From positions 11,201,161 through 11,265,160 of the forward strand of contig CM070517.1 of assembly GCA_036346375.1 (NCBI GenBank): a stretch of 64,000 nucleotides of DNA, written 5' to 3'. The notes below the pieces were generated by a model. It saw nothing but the letters and a program-made list of their open reading frames with translations. It ran no database searches and was not told where the DNA came from. A program made the position numbers and the translations under genes. This document shows, piece after piece, positions 46,438-58,193 of this stretch; the stretch's first letter is position 1; every line of letters starts with the position of its first letter. The DNA comes from Guadua angustifolia (lineage: Eukaryota > Streptophyta > Magnoliopsida > Poales > Poaceae).

Positions 46438-46954
46438 TTGGAAATAGACAAGAAGAGGATCTCTCGAAATGCAAGCGACGCAAGGGCTCAAAGGGGTGAG
46501 GCAGAGGTTTCGAGAATAAGGCTAAGGATGAAAGAATGAAAAGGCTATAGTTCCAAAACTAGGGATTTATAAGCCAAAAGCTACTAGGCACAAAGGTTCA
46601 TTTCCCGCCGTACGACACTTTGGTCACCGAGAAAAGCGGAATGATGGTGCCGCATTCAGCGTAGCACCTCAGACAGGAGCAATAAATGCTCACCTACTCA
46701 ACATTTAGAATTTTTGACAATCGTTCCAACTCTGCTAAGAGTCGAGTTAACGAGTCGATATTGAGCGGCGTGAGGCTACCCTAAGCATTCGAGATGGACT
46801 GGCAGCAAGGCGCTCGACCCAGCACATCCTACTCGATACTTAGCAATTCTCAACTTGCTCGAATCATTCGACCACAAGCAGGTGAGGCATTACTTGACCA
46901 AACCAAGTTTAATAGTAATTGACCAAGCGCTCAAACGAACTCTCCACTAAGCAG
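46438..46954. other. gap between antisense ORF and PPT, gypsy C
   Basis: Non-coding. It should hold the promoter of the minus-strand antisense ORF. The phrase CGAGTTAACGAGTCGATATTG and scattered TCGA motifs occur, but no firm TATA box was picked. Confidence 0.45.
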
Positions 46955-46968
46955 AGTTCAGGGGCTAC
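46955..46968 (+). promoter_or_regulatory. polypurine tract of gypsy C
   Basis: AGTTCAGGGGCTAC directly precedes the TG of the 3' LTR. It corresponds to the CGGGGGCTAG tract of elements D and E. Confidence 0.7.
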
Positions 46969-47193
46969 TGTCGAATATCTAAATATGGGATATGAACGTA
47001 CGCCATAAACTCAAGAATCATACCACATATACCTCTACCAGCATTTAGATACTCCGGATATCTCGAGCCTAGTCCGATGGGATAAGATATACAGGAAAAA
47101 GAATATCCCCACGCAAAGAAGATTTGATCATGTTCCTGATACGAGGAAACCCACTCGAATACGCCCAACAGTTATGGAAGTTTGGGTACGATA
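46969..47193 (+). repeat. 3' LTR of gypsy C, truncated by insertion
   Basis: It matches the first part of the 5' LTR, including GGATATC, TCCGATGGGA and CAGTTATGGAAGTTTG, and stops at GTACGATA where CACTA-B begins. The 3-bp ATA (47191-47193) is the left target-site half. The rest of this LTR should lie beyond the right end of CACTA-B, outside the window. Confidence 0.9.
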
Positions 47194-47204
47194 CACTACT
47201 ACAG

Positions 47205-47505
47205 AACCGGCTACCACAAGTGGCTCGTAACCCCCTTTAGAAGCGGTTTTATAACCGCTTCTAAGCAACCGCGTGTGATACCGTCGGGTATCTGGCGATT
47301 CTCAGCTTTTTGTTTGTGGCACGAAGTGGTTGGGAAGGTGTCCAGGAAGGCCAGTGGAGCCACCACGTGTGGGACTCCACAAGCGGTTCGTGTTACAAAC
47401 CGCTTGTGGGGAAGGATATCCAGAAGCGGTTAGTCTTACCAACCGCTTGTGGAGAGCGACACTCTAAGCGGTTGGAATCACCAACCGCTTGTGGAGAGTT
47501 TTTCG
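47205..47505. repeat. CACTA-B left subterminal repeats
   Basis: CCACAAGCGGTT, AACCGCTTGTGG and variants in inverted pairs, colinear with 7160-7530 of CACTA-A. Confidence 0.9.
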
Positions 47506-50500
47506 ATTATATGTATTATAGAATATGTTCTTCACGGTGTTTTTGTATATCGTTTTTGACCATAAAATTAAATATGAGTGGAGGAGTTTTTTGCGCAATT
47601 AAATATATATTATATATGCATGCTCATACACATGTTCACAAGCTAGCTCACTACACAAAAAAACAAACTTAATAGTGTAAAAAATGGACAAGTACATACA
47701 CGCAACCGACGTTTACAAGTTTGAATGATTAAAAAAATGATTATCGAACTCATTTCTTGCATGCGTCACTCTTTAAGTCCTTGGTCGACGTGGATGTCGT
47801 CATCAGTTTAGCGGTGTTCAACGCAGGAAACCTTAGTGGAACTCGCCATTTGGAGATACAACCTCGTTGACAATGAAGCCGATGAGTTGTTCTTGGAGTG
47901 CGCACACCCGGTGAGGCGGGAGCACGTTAACGTGCTCATCGATGTTGGGCTGACAATTAATTAAGCGGGAAGTATATAAATATCCGATCACATGCAATTA
48001 ATTAAAATGTAAGTTGTAGCTAACAAATTGACATGCATATCTGAACCTCGGCATAATGTTCGACTCATCGCCATGGATAAAACTTTGAATATAGTGGAAC
48101 ACGTTGTAGCCACATAAGTTGTTTCTAGTCGTCTAGCGTTTAACCTTCACGAGGAGAAATTTCAGAATATCAGATGAAGAAGCGATATAGGGCATGTATA
48201 TTAATAATAGTTTTTGTAGTACGTGCAGAGTGCTTATTATGATTTGAATTCTTTCTTGAATTCTCCTTTTGTTTCTTCTTAAACTTTGCAAATGTCTGTT
48301 ATGACGTCAATGAACCATTGGTATTTTTGGATTGGATTCCTTCTTGAGTCATGAACTATAATCCTGCTTTGTTGTCAAGCTCGATGACTAGAAGGATCGA
48401 TGAAACCTATTCAGTATATTGCAACATATGCGTAAGTAGCTAGTCGTACTATCAATGGCTTAAGAAATACAAGAACAAGAAGTTTGTGAGAACACGTACT
48501 TGAAGTTGAAGCGGAAGTATATGCGGTTTGTAGTCTTTGTTTCAACATTGCATGCAAAATGTATGCCTCAACTTATGCGGTTTTTGCTTGTCGTATGACG
48601 GACTTTCTCATTGACAACCTGCGGGTCGATGAAGCCAGCGTTATGTTTGCCAGTCTTCTACATCGTTGTATCTCCATTCTACATAAGAAGGATAACTAAG
48701 TTAATTAGATTTTCAATTTTGTGGAGTGCGAGAGGAAGCAAGCGATAAACTTAGTAGATCGACATTTCTGAGACACCGGCCGAGGACATGAAAGACACGT
48801 TGACTGACGTCTCCTTGGTACACATGGTACAAGTCCTCGAATTCGAGCCATATTTACGTGTTGTTCCCATGAAGAAATGCTCATCTTGGAAAATGAGGAG
48901 GAACATTTGCTCTCCTTTAGATGCCCTTTCATGTACCATTCATGCATTTGGCGCATCTTGGTTGGGAGATCTTTTATATCTTTTGGATCAATTAGCGGTT
49001 TGCCCAACTCATACTTCCATCGGTTGGTGCCCTTTGGAAGATCTGGTCTATTGATTGAGTCCGCCTCCTTGAGAATGTCATTTCCCTCAAATTCACCAGA
49101 CTCTGCTCATCTTCCACTTTCTTCTTCTTTCCCGCCAGAGTTCGTGTATTTTTCACTTTGTAGCCTTTCTTATTGTCCTTTTGTAGTAGCTTATCACAGG
49201 CGGTGGCGCCGTTCGCATATTGAAAGTGCTTCACGCTTTTTTATCTATTTTAACCTTGGGCCACAGCTTCTTTGGCGCAAGCTTCGGCCACATCCATCTT
49301 TACGGATCTGACTAGCTCCTCATGATCGAGATCATATGGCCTCTTTGGCGGTTCCTTTGATATTCTCTGTCTGCCGGATCTTGGGCTTCGTGGGAGGAGG
49401 TGCGGTCTGGGATCCTCGCCGACATCGAGCTTCTTCTGGGGAGATCTTTGGGCGTGGTGGCTGGAGATGTTGGGTGCTTCTTACTTTCGGCGGTGGCGGT
49501 GGTGGTGGCGGAGTCGGGCTTCTTTGTGGGCGGGGAGGTGGAGGCGTGGCTTGGACCACCACGGGGAAGCATTGCGAGTGTGGCTGGAGGAGTCATGGGT
49601 TGTCGATGTGGAGGCGTGCTTGCTCCTGCGGTGGCTCAAGCGTGGGGCCTCTCTTCTTTGGAGATATAACCTCCACACCATCTGGAAATATGATGTACTT
49701 TTTGCGCTAGAGGATGAATGTGCCATGGAGGGCCTATCCAAGCTTGGTCACGTCGTCGCCCCCAGCAATCTCGAGCATGAGATCTTCGAAGCCCCCCACC
49801 ACCTCTTCCACCGTGACCTTCGAGTATCAGGAGGGTATCTGGTTCTTGATGGAACGTCGCCCACCTCCATCGGATAAGCCATGCCGTAAGCCACCTTGTA
49901 GGAGAGGTTACACATATCAATGTGTAGCTTCGCCTTGGCGCGCGAACCTTGATGTTGTCCACGGGATGGCCGGCCTGCGAGGTAAATGCACTTTCATGAT
50001 GGCCACGGTGGACGCGCAACTGCTCTTTTGCGCGGTTGGACTAATCACAGATTCCAGCGCCGCCCGAACATTGGTCGCACGTAGTACTCCCTGAAGCTGG
50101 CTTATTGCTTCGGACACTTTTTGCGTGACCATATCTTCGATGGAAGCCTTCGTAGCTTTAAGCTCTTCCTCCAATCGGCACACTCTACCCTGATCTCTCC
50201 TCTTGCTTCTATCCCGTCTCCTGTAACTGCTTGAGTCTTTGGCAAAACCGTGCATCCACGGTACCATCCCGAAACCTCGTGTCCGTCCCGGGTGCTCAGG
50301 GTTGTGAAGGGCATATGTTAGCTCATCATTCTCCCTGTCTGTCACCAAGGATCTGGCCGAGAAGCGCTCGATGGCTTGTACAATCCTTTCACCAACTTCT
50401 TGGGTATCGGTGCCATCACCAAGCTACACAATCATATGCAAGTTTGCCCCGTGAGCCAAGAACCAATTCCTGTGCGGGGCTCCCAATTCTCGATTTGGTA

Positions 50501-51133
50501 CAACATCCTGCTTGCCAAGTTCCTCTTCCCGCTTGTCCCATTTCTTTGCGGCCTTGATGTAACCACGGTCCCAAGATGGTGGTGGTATTTCTTCTTCCAG
50601 GCATTCACCTGTTTTTTCTCTCGCGACATCACGCATCCAAGCGGACTTGTACTCCTCGAAAGCATCCCAATGATCCGCCAGCTTAGGAAATTGATTGAAG
50701 TCTGGCCTTTCTCCTTTGTCGATGTACTTGCGGGTGAGGGACGACTTCCACTGCTGAAAGGAAGTTGCCATCTTCTTCAAAGCCCATCCCTTGGCCTTCT
50801 GTTTGTACCCTTCTGAAAAAGTGAAATTTTCCTTCATATCATTCCAGAGCAGTTCCTTGGTAGGCTGCGAGGACTTGACCCATTTCGGATCTTGATTAGG
50901 GCGTGATCCCTCACATGGTAGCATAAGCATTGTTGAAAGGGCCAATTGCTGATTACGGGGCAGCAGACTCGTCGTCTTGAGCGGTTATCACGTACTTTGT
51001 CGAAGGCTTCTTGTTGGGTCCTCGGTTAATTCGGCGGGTGGCCGATGATGTACCAGTTGGATACACAAACACATATAATATGAATGATTTTAGAATAATT
51101 AACATGTTTACTGATGATTTTATAATGGGTAAG

Positions 51134-51795
51134 TAGCGGTGGGAACTCCTTGACCGGCTGGCGTACGGTCAACGGAGCCCCCAAGCTCGGAAGGCCCCGA
51201 CCACGACCTGGGTGCATACTGGAGCGCTCGACCTAGAGCGTTGTGGACCCGGGTTTGACCCTGCTCGACCTCAAGCTCGGGCGGGATCTCGTTCGAAGCC
51301 TCGGTCATACAGATTTCGGATCGAGACATCGGCTGAGTTGCAGAGAGCGGGTCGTGGGATGACTTCGAGTCTTGCTGACAAGCTCGGGCGATTCTTGCTT
51401 GAAGCCCTCAAGGTGCTGAGGCCCCTCTCGAGGATGGCTCCGGCCGTTCGTGCAGAGGAAGTATAAAGACCAGGGCGCATGAGCTCCAAGGACACGAAGA
51501 CAACACACAGACAGCTTGGCGGTATGCGAACTAGGAATCACCTTTACCATCTTAAGTTGTAAACACCGCTCAGTATACCGGATAACAAGAATCACCACCC
51601 ATGGCGGCGGAGTAGAGCTATTACCTTCATGGGGGCTCGAACCGAGTATAAACTCTTGTCTCCGTGCTCGTTGTCGCCTTGCTCCTACCATCACCGCGAT
51701 CGATTTTCTTCCTTCGTTCGAGTAAGCGCAGCTTTCGGGTCCCATAAACTCTCGACCCTACCTCTTTCTTGCGGTTGGCGATCCGATCGTCGGCA
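51134..51795 (+). repeat. 5' LTR of gypsy E
   Basis: It pairs with 57355-58014. The start reads TAGCGGTGGGAAC where the other copy has TGACGAGGGCTGGGAAC. The TATA box GTATAAAG is at 51461-51468. The end is CGATCGTCGGCA. Confidence 0.88.
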
Positions 51796-51820
51796 TTTCG
51801 CGCCACCGTGGGGCCCGATT
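51796..51820 (+). promoter_or_regulatory. primer-binding site region of gypsy E
   Basis: TTTCGCGCCACCGTGGGGC follows the LTR. It corresponds to the TGGCGCCCACCGTGG site of gypsy D with two or three changes, so priming would be impaired. Confidence 0.6.
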
Positions 51821-51861
51821 GTTTTGCTCTTTCGCGAGAGCGACACCAAGACTCGAGGAGC

Positions 51862-53355
51862 ATGGCGCCCTTCGCCAGCCAGATTTTCTTGAGAGCGGAC
51901 TCCGACTCCGTGTCCTGTTCACGCCCTACGCCGCCGCCGCTTTCGGCGGCATGTTACGGTGGCGGGCGGGCAAACATTGAGGGAGATGCGGATGGCGCGT
52001 GATCCGCAGAACCGGAAGACGCTTCGCCGGATGGTGCGAGTTGCCATCAACCAAGCCATAACGGCTCCGGCAGGAGGCCGAGAGAAGGCGAAGACATCTT
52101 GGGCCACCTCCTCCCCCTTCAGGGAGCGCCTCGCCTTCTCGCCGGGTCATGGCTAACCTCGATAGGCGAGGTCGGACCTCTTTGGCGAGCCACGGCGAAA
52201 AACTTCGTCGGCTGCGGCCAGAGGTGGCACCTCCGCGGCATCAAAGTCAACACTGAGGACCCGCTCGGAGAAGTAATGATAACACGTCGCGCCATCGATC
52301 GCGTCGGACACCTCCTACAGAGTTAGCCCCGAGCAACAGGCTCGGGGCGAGGCTTCAGCAGCGGGCCGGCGTCCCACGGCACCGCGCCAACGAGACGAGG
52401 CTGAGCCGAGGCAGCTCCCGAGTCGGCGGCGGAGTGCGGACCTCTCCGGGGCGTTCCGCCCAGGCGTCGCAGATCGGGACCGCTGCGTTACCAACGGTGA
52501 TTCCGTGCTCGGCACCATGGCGTTCCGGCGGAAGTCGGACGCATGAGAGCCTCGACTCGAGTCCGGCGGCGAATAGGATCTTGTCGGCGATGACCATGAC
52601 CGGTGTCGCCTGTCGGCCTATGGTACATGGCGTACTCGGCGGCCTTCATCGCGTCGCGGTGGAGCTCGTGGTCACCGTGCACGGGTTCCATGCAAGATTA
52701 TCGCGACAACGGTACTCGGTTTACCAATGAAGTTGTTCGGGAGTTTTGGCGAGGAACTTCGGCATTAAAATTTGCTTCGGTGGCTCACCCCCGAGCAGCG
52801 GAGCAATGGAACGCGCCAACGGGCAAGTCGCCCGTATGCCAAGAAACGAGTCGCAGATGAGCTCGACCGTCTGGCAAGGCACGGGTGGACGAACTTCCCA
52901 CCGTCCTATGGTCTATTCGCACCACAACAAGCCGAGCCACAGGGGTCCACACCCTTCGGCTGCGTGTTGATGCGGCCGCCCCGCCTCCCGAGGTCACTGC
53001 TGGCTCTGCCCGAGGGTCGGTTTGGTCGACCAAGTCGACTTGAAGCGAACGGCTCTCGACCTCACCCTCGCGAGAAGAAGTAAGATGCCGTGCACTGCTA
53101 CGATCAACGCACTACATGCAAACTCTTCGCAGACATGCGTCTCGATCGGTACAACCTAGGAAGCTCCTTGTTGGGGACTTAGCCCTGAGGCGGATTCAGA
53201 GCTCGTCCAGCACCAACAAGTTATCCCCGCGGTGGGAGGGCCCCTATAGAGTTGTTTCAACAGATCAAGACGGGCTTCTTAGGCTAGCGATGCCCGACGG
53301 TAGAGAGCTCTCTAGCTCGTGGAATATAGATCAGCTTCGGAAGTTTTATGTGTAA
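51862..53355 (+). pseudogene. gag-pol remnant of gypsy E
   Basis: A gag start MAPFASQIFLRADSDS at 51862 is followed by scattered remnants (RKTLRRMVRVAINQAI near 52020). Integrase core pieces are DNGTRFTNEVVREFW (52697-52750) and the HPRAAEQ stretch. The C-terminal part at 53116-53355 is well kept, with KLLVGDLALRRIQ, LSPRWEGPYRVVSTDQ and WNIDQLRKFYV, ending at a stop (53353-53355). Everything between gag and late integrase is deleted or scrambled, so it could move only with help from another element. Confidence 0.83.
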
Positions 53356-53951
53356 ACCCTATGCCTCACATTTCAATAAAGCTGGTCTTTCATTTTCAAT
53401 GTCTGCTTCCGGTGATGTTACTACTATTTCTTTTTGAGCGGTTCCTCGTTTGTTTTCCTCGAACACGACCCTCGGCGCAAACACATTCGCTCTGGTCTAA
53501 GCGGACGCAGTTTGGCGTTCACCGCCCGTGAGCGAGCTAAGCGTAAGCGAACCTCTTCGCAATCTAGCTCTTCCCGTGCTCGGGCTCGAAGTTGAGAACC
53601 TCGCCGCTTTAGCCGCCGAAGCGATATGCATGGTCGCAAGGACCGTTCGAGCACTAACGATGTCCGCCGTGCCCTTCTACCTTGCGTGGTGTTCCTCCAC
53701 TCTGCAGGTTGTGGCCCTCGTCCATATTTAAGTCTTGTGCCCGAGGCACGCGCCGCTCGACCTCGGACCCAACGGGTTGGGTAAGGCTACCCTATCGGCG
53801 CATGACCTAGAAAGCACGGAGCGGCTAACAAGCAAAGCAAGAAAGACTTCAAAGTATCCCCAAACCACGGGTCCCTAACGAGGGCGAGGTTTCTTTGTAC
53901 ACCAAAAACTAACCATTCTGTTAGTACATCCCTTGCTTTTTAAAGTTTTTT
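53356..53951. other. spacer between pol and antisense ORF, gypsy E
   Basis: Non-coding stretch between convergent genes. Equivalent to 27598-28233 in gypsy D. No domain was found. Confidence 0.5.
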
Positions 53952-56932
53952 TTACAGGTCGGCCATCTCGCGGGCGAGCTTCTCTTGCTCGAGCTCGGCA
54001 ACTTTGGTCCTCAGGGCCGATAGCTCACTCTGGTTCTGGAGGGCCACCGTGGAGGCATCCGAAGCTCGGCGCCGTTCATCTTGGAGCTGGGTCATCGCGC
54101 TCGTCGCCGCCCTTTTGGCACGCTCAAGCCTCCCTTCAAGCTTCGAGACCTTGGACTCGAGCTCGAGGACGCTCTTGTAGGAGAAGACCGGTCCACGGTG
54201 GCCTTCTCCAATGCCTCGACCTTGGCTCGCTCGTCCTCGACCGCCTTGTTGGCGCGGTCCGAGCTCTCTTCGAGTTCGGGATCTTAGCCTCGAGGTCGGG
54301 GGCGCTGGCCGGTCGGGCGCCCACCCCCTGCAGCAGCCTTCTCCGGGGCTTCAACTTTGGCCCGCTCGACCTTGAGCGCCTTGGCGGCCGTGCGGCGCTC
54401 TTGCTCGACGGCCGTATAACCATGGTCGCGTTCGAGGCCCCTGCCTCGCTCGAGCTCCGCCAAGCATGGGCTACTTGTGCCCTCATAAATGCAGCGAATC
54501 GTCAATCTCTGGGCCCTCGCTCGAGCTCTCCTTGCTCGACCTCAATGGTCCTGGATAAGCTTGTCGCGCTCAACCTCCAGCGTCTCTATTGCGTCGTAAG
54601 GCCCTTCAAGACTGGCGGCATGCTCCACGAAGGCCTTATAGCCCTTGGGTGGCATGGTCGATCACCTTCACGGCGAGTAGGGAGGCCCAAAATGAGGAAT
54701 AAGGAACACAGCTACGGCTACAATCTAAATGCGCAGAAGACCCTTACCTTGCGGAGATGGCCTTCAGCGATCGCGGTTAAACTCTCGTGATCGTCGACAC
54801 GATTGCGGGGATCTCTTCCTCCTCGTCGGCCGGCGCATTAGTGTCAAGGTCGACCCCAACCACCTGGCGCTTCGGGCGGGATCTCGAGTTCTCAGCCTAG
54901 GGGCGGCCCGGTCGTCACCTCCTCCGGGAGTTCGACCCATCAACAACCGTGGAAGGCGCGGCGCCAAGATCTTGGTCCCACCTTCACGACCGGGGCCCCA
55001 CCGTCTCCGGCTCGAGGGGCGGCGGCCGGTCTGCCACAGATTCTCGACCTCCATGGCCGGGTACCTGCGGCCTCGGTGCTACGCAGAGCCGCTCAGGCGG
55101 TCATGGAACCCTCTGACTGGTCACCCGGTGGTCGGAGGAATCGCGCCTTGGCGCTGGGGCGGCCGTGGTCGGGAGCTCGGGGTGTCGCCTCGAGCGGCGC
55201 CACGGCCACAGGGCACCCTCCTCGCGGTGAAACCGGGAGAGTCGACAACGGCGGACGCATCATGATCCTCGCGGTGTCAAAATCCGTGGCGGTTGCGGGC
55301 TGGAGCTCTCCATCGTCCGAATCATCAAGGGCCTGGTCAAACTCACCGACCGGAACCAGTCCGACGACCCCGACGGGTCCGCGTTGGGCGCGAAAGGCGA
55401 CGCGGGACCAACTCAAACGTATCCTCCTCCTCGGACTCGGACTGCGCCGGACAATAGCCATCGTCAAAATGGGCAAATTTCGAGCTCGGTGCTCACGATC
55501 TGCGATCAAAAGCATATACTAAGCCAAAAAGATCACGAAGCGCGGCGACCGAGATGCAAAGAATTTACAGGTCACCGATCTCAATCTCGCCGAGGGTCGT
55601 CGAAGGTCTTGTTGCCCGATCTTTGTCGGGGCTCGCTGCTAGCGTCCTCGCGACACAGGATCTCGAGGCCCGAGCCGCCTCGACCTGCCGCAGCAAGGGC
55701 AGGTTCAAGCCCAGGCCGAGGGGTACCAAGACTGGCGGCCGCGCCGCCTTCTTCTTTGCAACTAGGAAGGTCTCGTCAAACTGCAAGGCACATGAACTTA
55801 GGCTCGGGGGCTCGACCGGTAGGGTCCTTACCGTGGCGCGGTTCCCCCACTCGACATGCGGCCTCTTCACCTCCTGACGGCTTGTCGGGTGAGGGGGCCT
55901 CTTCCTCCCCTTCTTGAGTTTGCCCCGCCGAGCAATGGAGCATCCTCCATGTCAGACGCAGCTCCTGATGGTCCTGAGAACTTGCGTGGGTCAGAGGGAC
56001 CTTCGCTAAAAACAAGATCAAGGGCAAGGTCGGGACGGCTTGCCTCAGCCTTCCGGCGAAGTACGTTCTTCGGGACCGGATCGTCGAGGGTGTATCCATG
56101 CGCCAGCTTCCCGAACATTCGAACATCCGCCGGAGACCGGTGATTCGCCGGTGCCGCAGAACATGGGCTGTCAAGAAAGGCTGGAAGATGGATTTCGAGC
56201 GGAAGTTCCAAGGGCGGAGGCCTTGCCTGTCGAACCTTCACGAGTGGGGTCGTCGTGCCCCGCGATCTCGAAGAACGGGTGCTCCCTCCTCCGCAGAGGG
56301 GACACCCGGCTCCGCAAGAAGTCGACGGCGATTGCCTGCCTAGTAAGGCCGCGCATGGCGCAGATATGTATGGCAGCAATGGCCTCCTCGTCAACCTCCA
56401 GATCTTCGGGCTCGGGGGTCTCCTTCTTCTCGGTGACGGGGGTCCCCTCGTACGTCAGAGCTCCGAGCTCCCCTTTCTTCAAATAAAACCACCGCTCGGG
56501 CCAGGGGCCAAGTGAGTCCCGGGCGGCGCACTTCGGGAAGAGCCATTTGAGCCCGGTCCGAAGTCGGAAGTACAGACATCCGACCACAGGGTCCTTCCCG
56601 GAGCGGAAGAGGGAGTAGTAGCGGAAGAACAGCGAGAGGGGTGGGAAGGATTCGAGAATCCTCGCACAAATGGGAAAAGATGGCGGCGTAAGGGCGGAAT
56701 TCGTGTCGATTGATGAGCTCTATTTCGCAGCCTAGAAAGAACGCCCGCCACGAACTCGCTCTCCGGCGTCCCGCAGCCAAGGAGAGCGTAATGCTCGGTC
56801 TGAGACGATCTCATCATCCTCGGGCGAGGTTCGGTCTCGCCGCCGAACCGCCATGTCACGGGTCCACTATCCCTGTGGCCTCGAGCTCCTTCATCCTCGC
56901 GGACGACAGGTGCTCCTTCCAAGCTTGGTCAT
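53952..56932 (-). pseudogene. antisense ORF with Transposase_28 region, gypsy E
   Basis: The ATG at 56932 corresponds to the gypsy D start (ATGACCAAGCTTGG against ATGGCAAAGCTCGG). A Transposase_28 (PF04195) remnant at about 56780-56440 includes ALLGCGTPESEFVAGVL, CEIELIN, YFRLRTG and ERWFYLKKGELGALTYEGTP. MFGKLAHGYTLDDPVPKNVL follows near 56110, an acidic stretch follows, and a coiled-coil tail runs toward 53960, with the stop at 53954-53952. Order and spacing follow gypsy D, but small indels change the frame repeatedly. Confidence 0.78.
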
Positions 56933-57354
56933 GGCGTAGGGCGCTTGGTCGAGGAGGCGAACGGAAGGACCTTGCTCAGCGAAGAACTTGGAAGACGAAG
57001 GGCTCAAGGGCGAGTGCTTTCTTCTTTGAAGATGTGGTATTTGGGATTATGAACCGCAACACGGTAAAATCCATCCACGGCGCCTTAAAAAGGCGTGCCA
57101 ACTATGACTTGACGGCTGTGATTAAGGCTTGGGCTACGGGGTCGAGACGCCGCTAGGTGCCCATCAACCGTTCACATCCGTACCAACATCGAGAAGTCCG
57201 AAGGTCGCCAGGTGTCGTGGCCAAGAGACTTGCCTTATGGTCTCCGCCGAGCCTCGACCAAGGCGTCAAGACCTACGAAGGGTTTTTCAGTCCCAAGAAT
57301 AAGGCTCGAGGTCGTCTTGAGGGTTCCCTCCGACCTAGAGCCTCGGGGGCTAGC
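56933..57354. other. antisense-ORF upstream region and PPT, gypsy E
   Basis: Non-coding. It should hold the minus-strand promoter of the antisense ORF. It ends in the polypurine tract AGAGCCTCGGGGGCTAG before the 3' LTR. Confidence 0.55.
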
Positions 57355-58014
57355 TGACGAGGGCTGGGAACTCCTTGACCGGCTGGCGTACGGTGAACGG
57401 AGCCCCCAAGCTCGGAAGGCCCGACCACGACACAGGTGCATCTTGGGCTTCGACCTAGAGCTGTGGACCTGGTTTGACCTCGCCGACCTCAAGCTCGGGC
57501 GGGATCTCGTTCAGCCTCGGTCCGCCAGGATTTCGGATCGAACATCGGTGACCAGTTGCCAAAGAGCGGGTCGTGGGGATGACTCGAGTCTTGGCACAAG
57601 CTCGGGGCGATTCTGCCGGCCCTCAAGGTGCGAAGGCCCCCTCTCCGAGGATGGCTCCGGCCGATTCGCGCTGAGGAAGTATAAAGACCAGGGCGCGATG
57701 AGCTCCAAGGACACGAAGACAACCAACGACACGCAGCAGTCACGAGCTAGGAATCACCTTTACCATCTTAAGTTGTAAACACCGCTCAGTATACCCGGAT
57801 AATAAGAATCACCGCCGCGAGGCGATAGAGTAGAGCTATTACCTTCACGGGGGCTCGAACCAGTATAAACTCTTGTCTCGTGCTCGTTGTCGCCTTGCTC
57901 CTACCATCACCGCGATCGATTTTCTTCCTTCGTTCGAGTAAAACGCAGCTCGGGTCCCATAAACTCTCTGACCCCTACCTCTTTCTTGCGGTTGACGATC
58001 CCGATCGTCGACAG
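57355..58014 (+). repeat. 3' LTR of gypsy E
   Basis: 660 bp, TGACGAGGGCTGGGAAC to CGATCGTCGACA. TATA box at 57679-57686. GTAAG (58015-58019) follows as the target duplication. Confidence 0.9.
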
Positions 58015-58193
58015 TAAGAGTATACCTCGGTACCAGTGTTAACGGCCTCATCGACATCGTCAGCAGCACCATCGTGATTTTCCGCATCAGTGTTAACGGC
58101 CTCATTGGCTAAGATGCTACCGAGCGCAATGGTCTCGAACATCAGATTTTCCGTATGATCATATTCCGGGTCACCACGTCTTGGTGTCGCCAT

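Larger units (their letters stand above)
35636..47193 (+). mobile_element. gypsy element C, RT-deleted, 3' LTR split by CACTA-B
   Basis: The 5' LTR is at 35636-36189 and the start of the 3' LTR at 46969-47193, both opening TGTCGAATAT. The left flank AGGCG (35631-35635) is half of the target duplication; the right half lies beyond the window. Inside are gag, a pol without RT, a roughly 70-bp tandem array, and a long antisense ORF that itself carries a solo LTR. The 3' LTR breaks after GTACGATA, exactly where the 5' LTR continues with CGGAGATTC, and CACTA-B begins there. Confidence 0.92.
51134..58014 (+). mobile_element. gypsy element E, deleted, in CACTA-B intron
   Basis: LTRs are at 51134-51795 and 57355-58014, with a perfect 5-bp GTAAG target duplication (51129-51133 and 58015-58019). 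It has a PBS, a short gag remnant, integrase and GPY/F remnants, an antisense Transposase_28 ORF and a PPT. Protease, RT and RNase H are largely gone. It belongs to the same broad group as gypsy D: the antisense ORF, integrase end and PPT are clearly alike. Confidence 0.92.
47833..58193 (-). pseudogene. TNPA-ULP1 gene of CACTA-B, intron split by gypsy E
   Basis: Exon 1 (58193 to about 58036) starts MATPRRGDPEYDHTENLMF and ends at the GAG/GTATAC donor also used in CACTA-A. Gypsy E (51134-58014) lies in the intron. The Transposase_24-type part follows from about 51050: NRGPNKKPSTKY, DMKENFTFSEGY, KMATSFQQWK, FNQFPKLADHWDAF, TDRENDELTYALHNP (50350). Then come a DUF8039-like part (about 49870-49700), a Pro/Ser-rich linker, HEWYM (48940), and ULP1-like peptidase exons with NNLCGYNVFHYIQ (about 48115) and NIDEHVNVLPPHR near the end. 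The stop is at 47835-47833. Frameshifts near 50940 and 50400 and a poorly kept His exon (about 48420-48300) suggest inactivity. Confidence 0.85.

Noticed and set aside
53933..54790. 285-residue plus-strand open frame
   Set aside because: It is the complement of the coiled-coil tail of the antisense ORF in gypsy E, which reads on the minus strand as in gypsy D.
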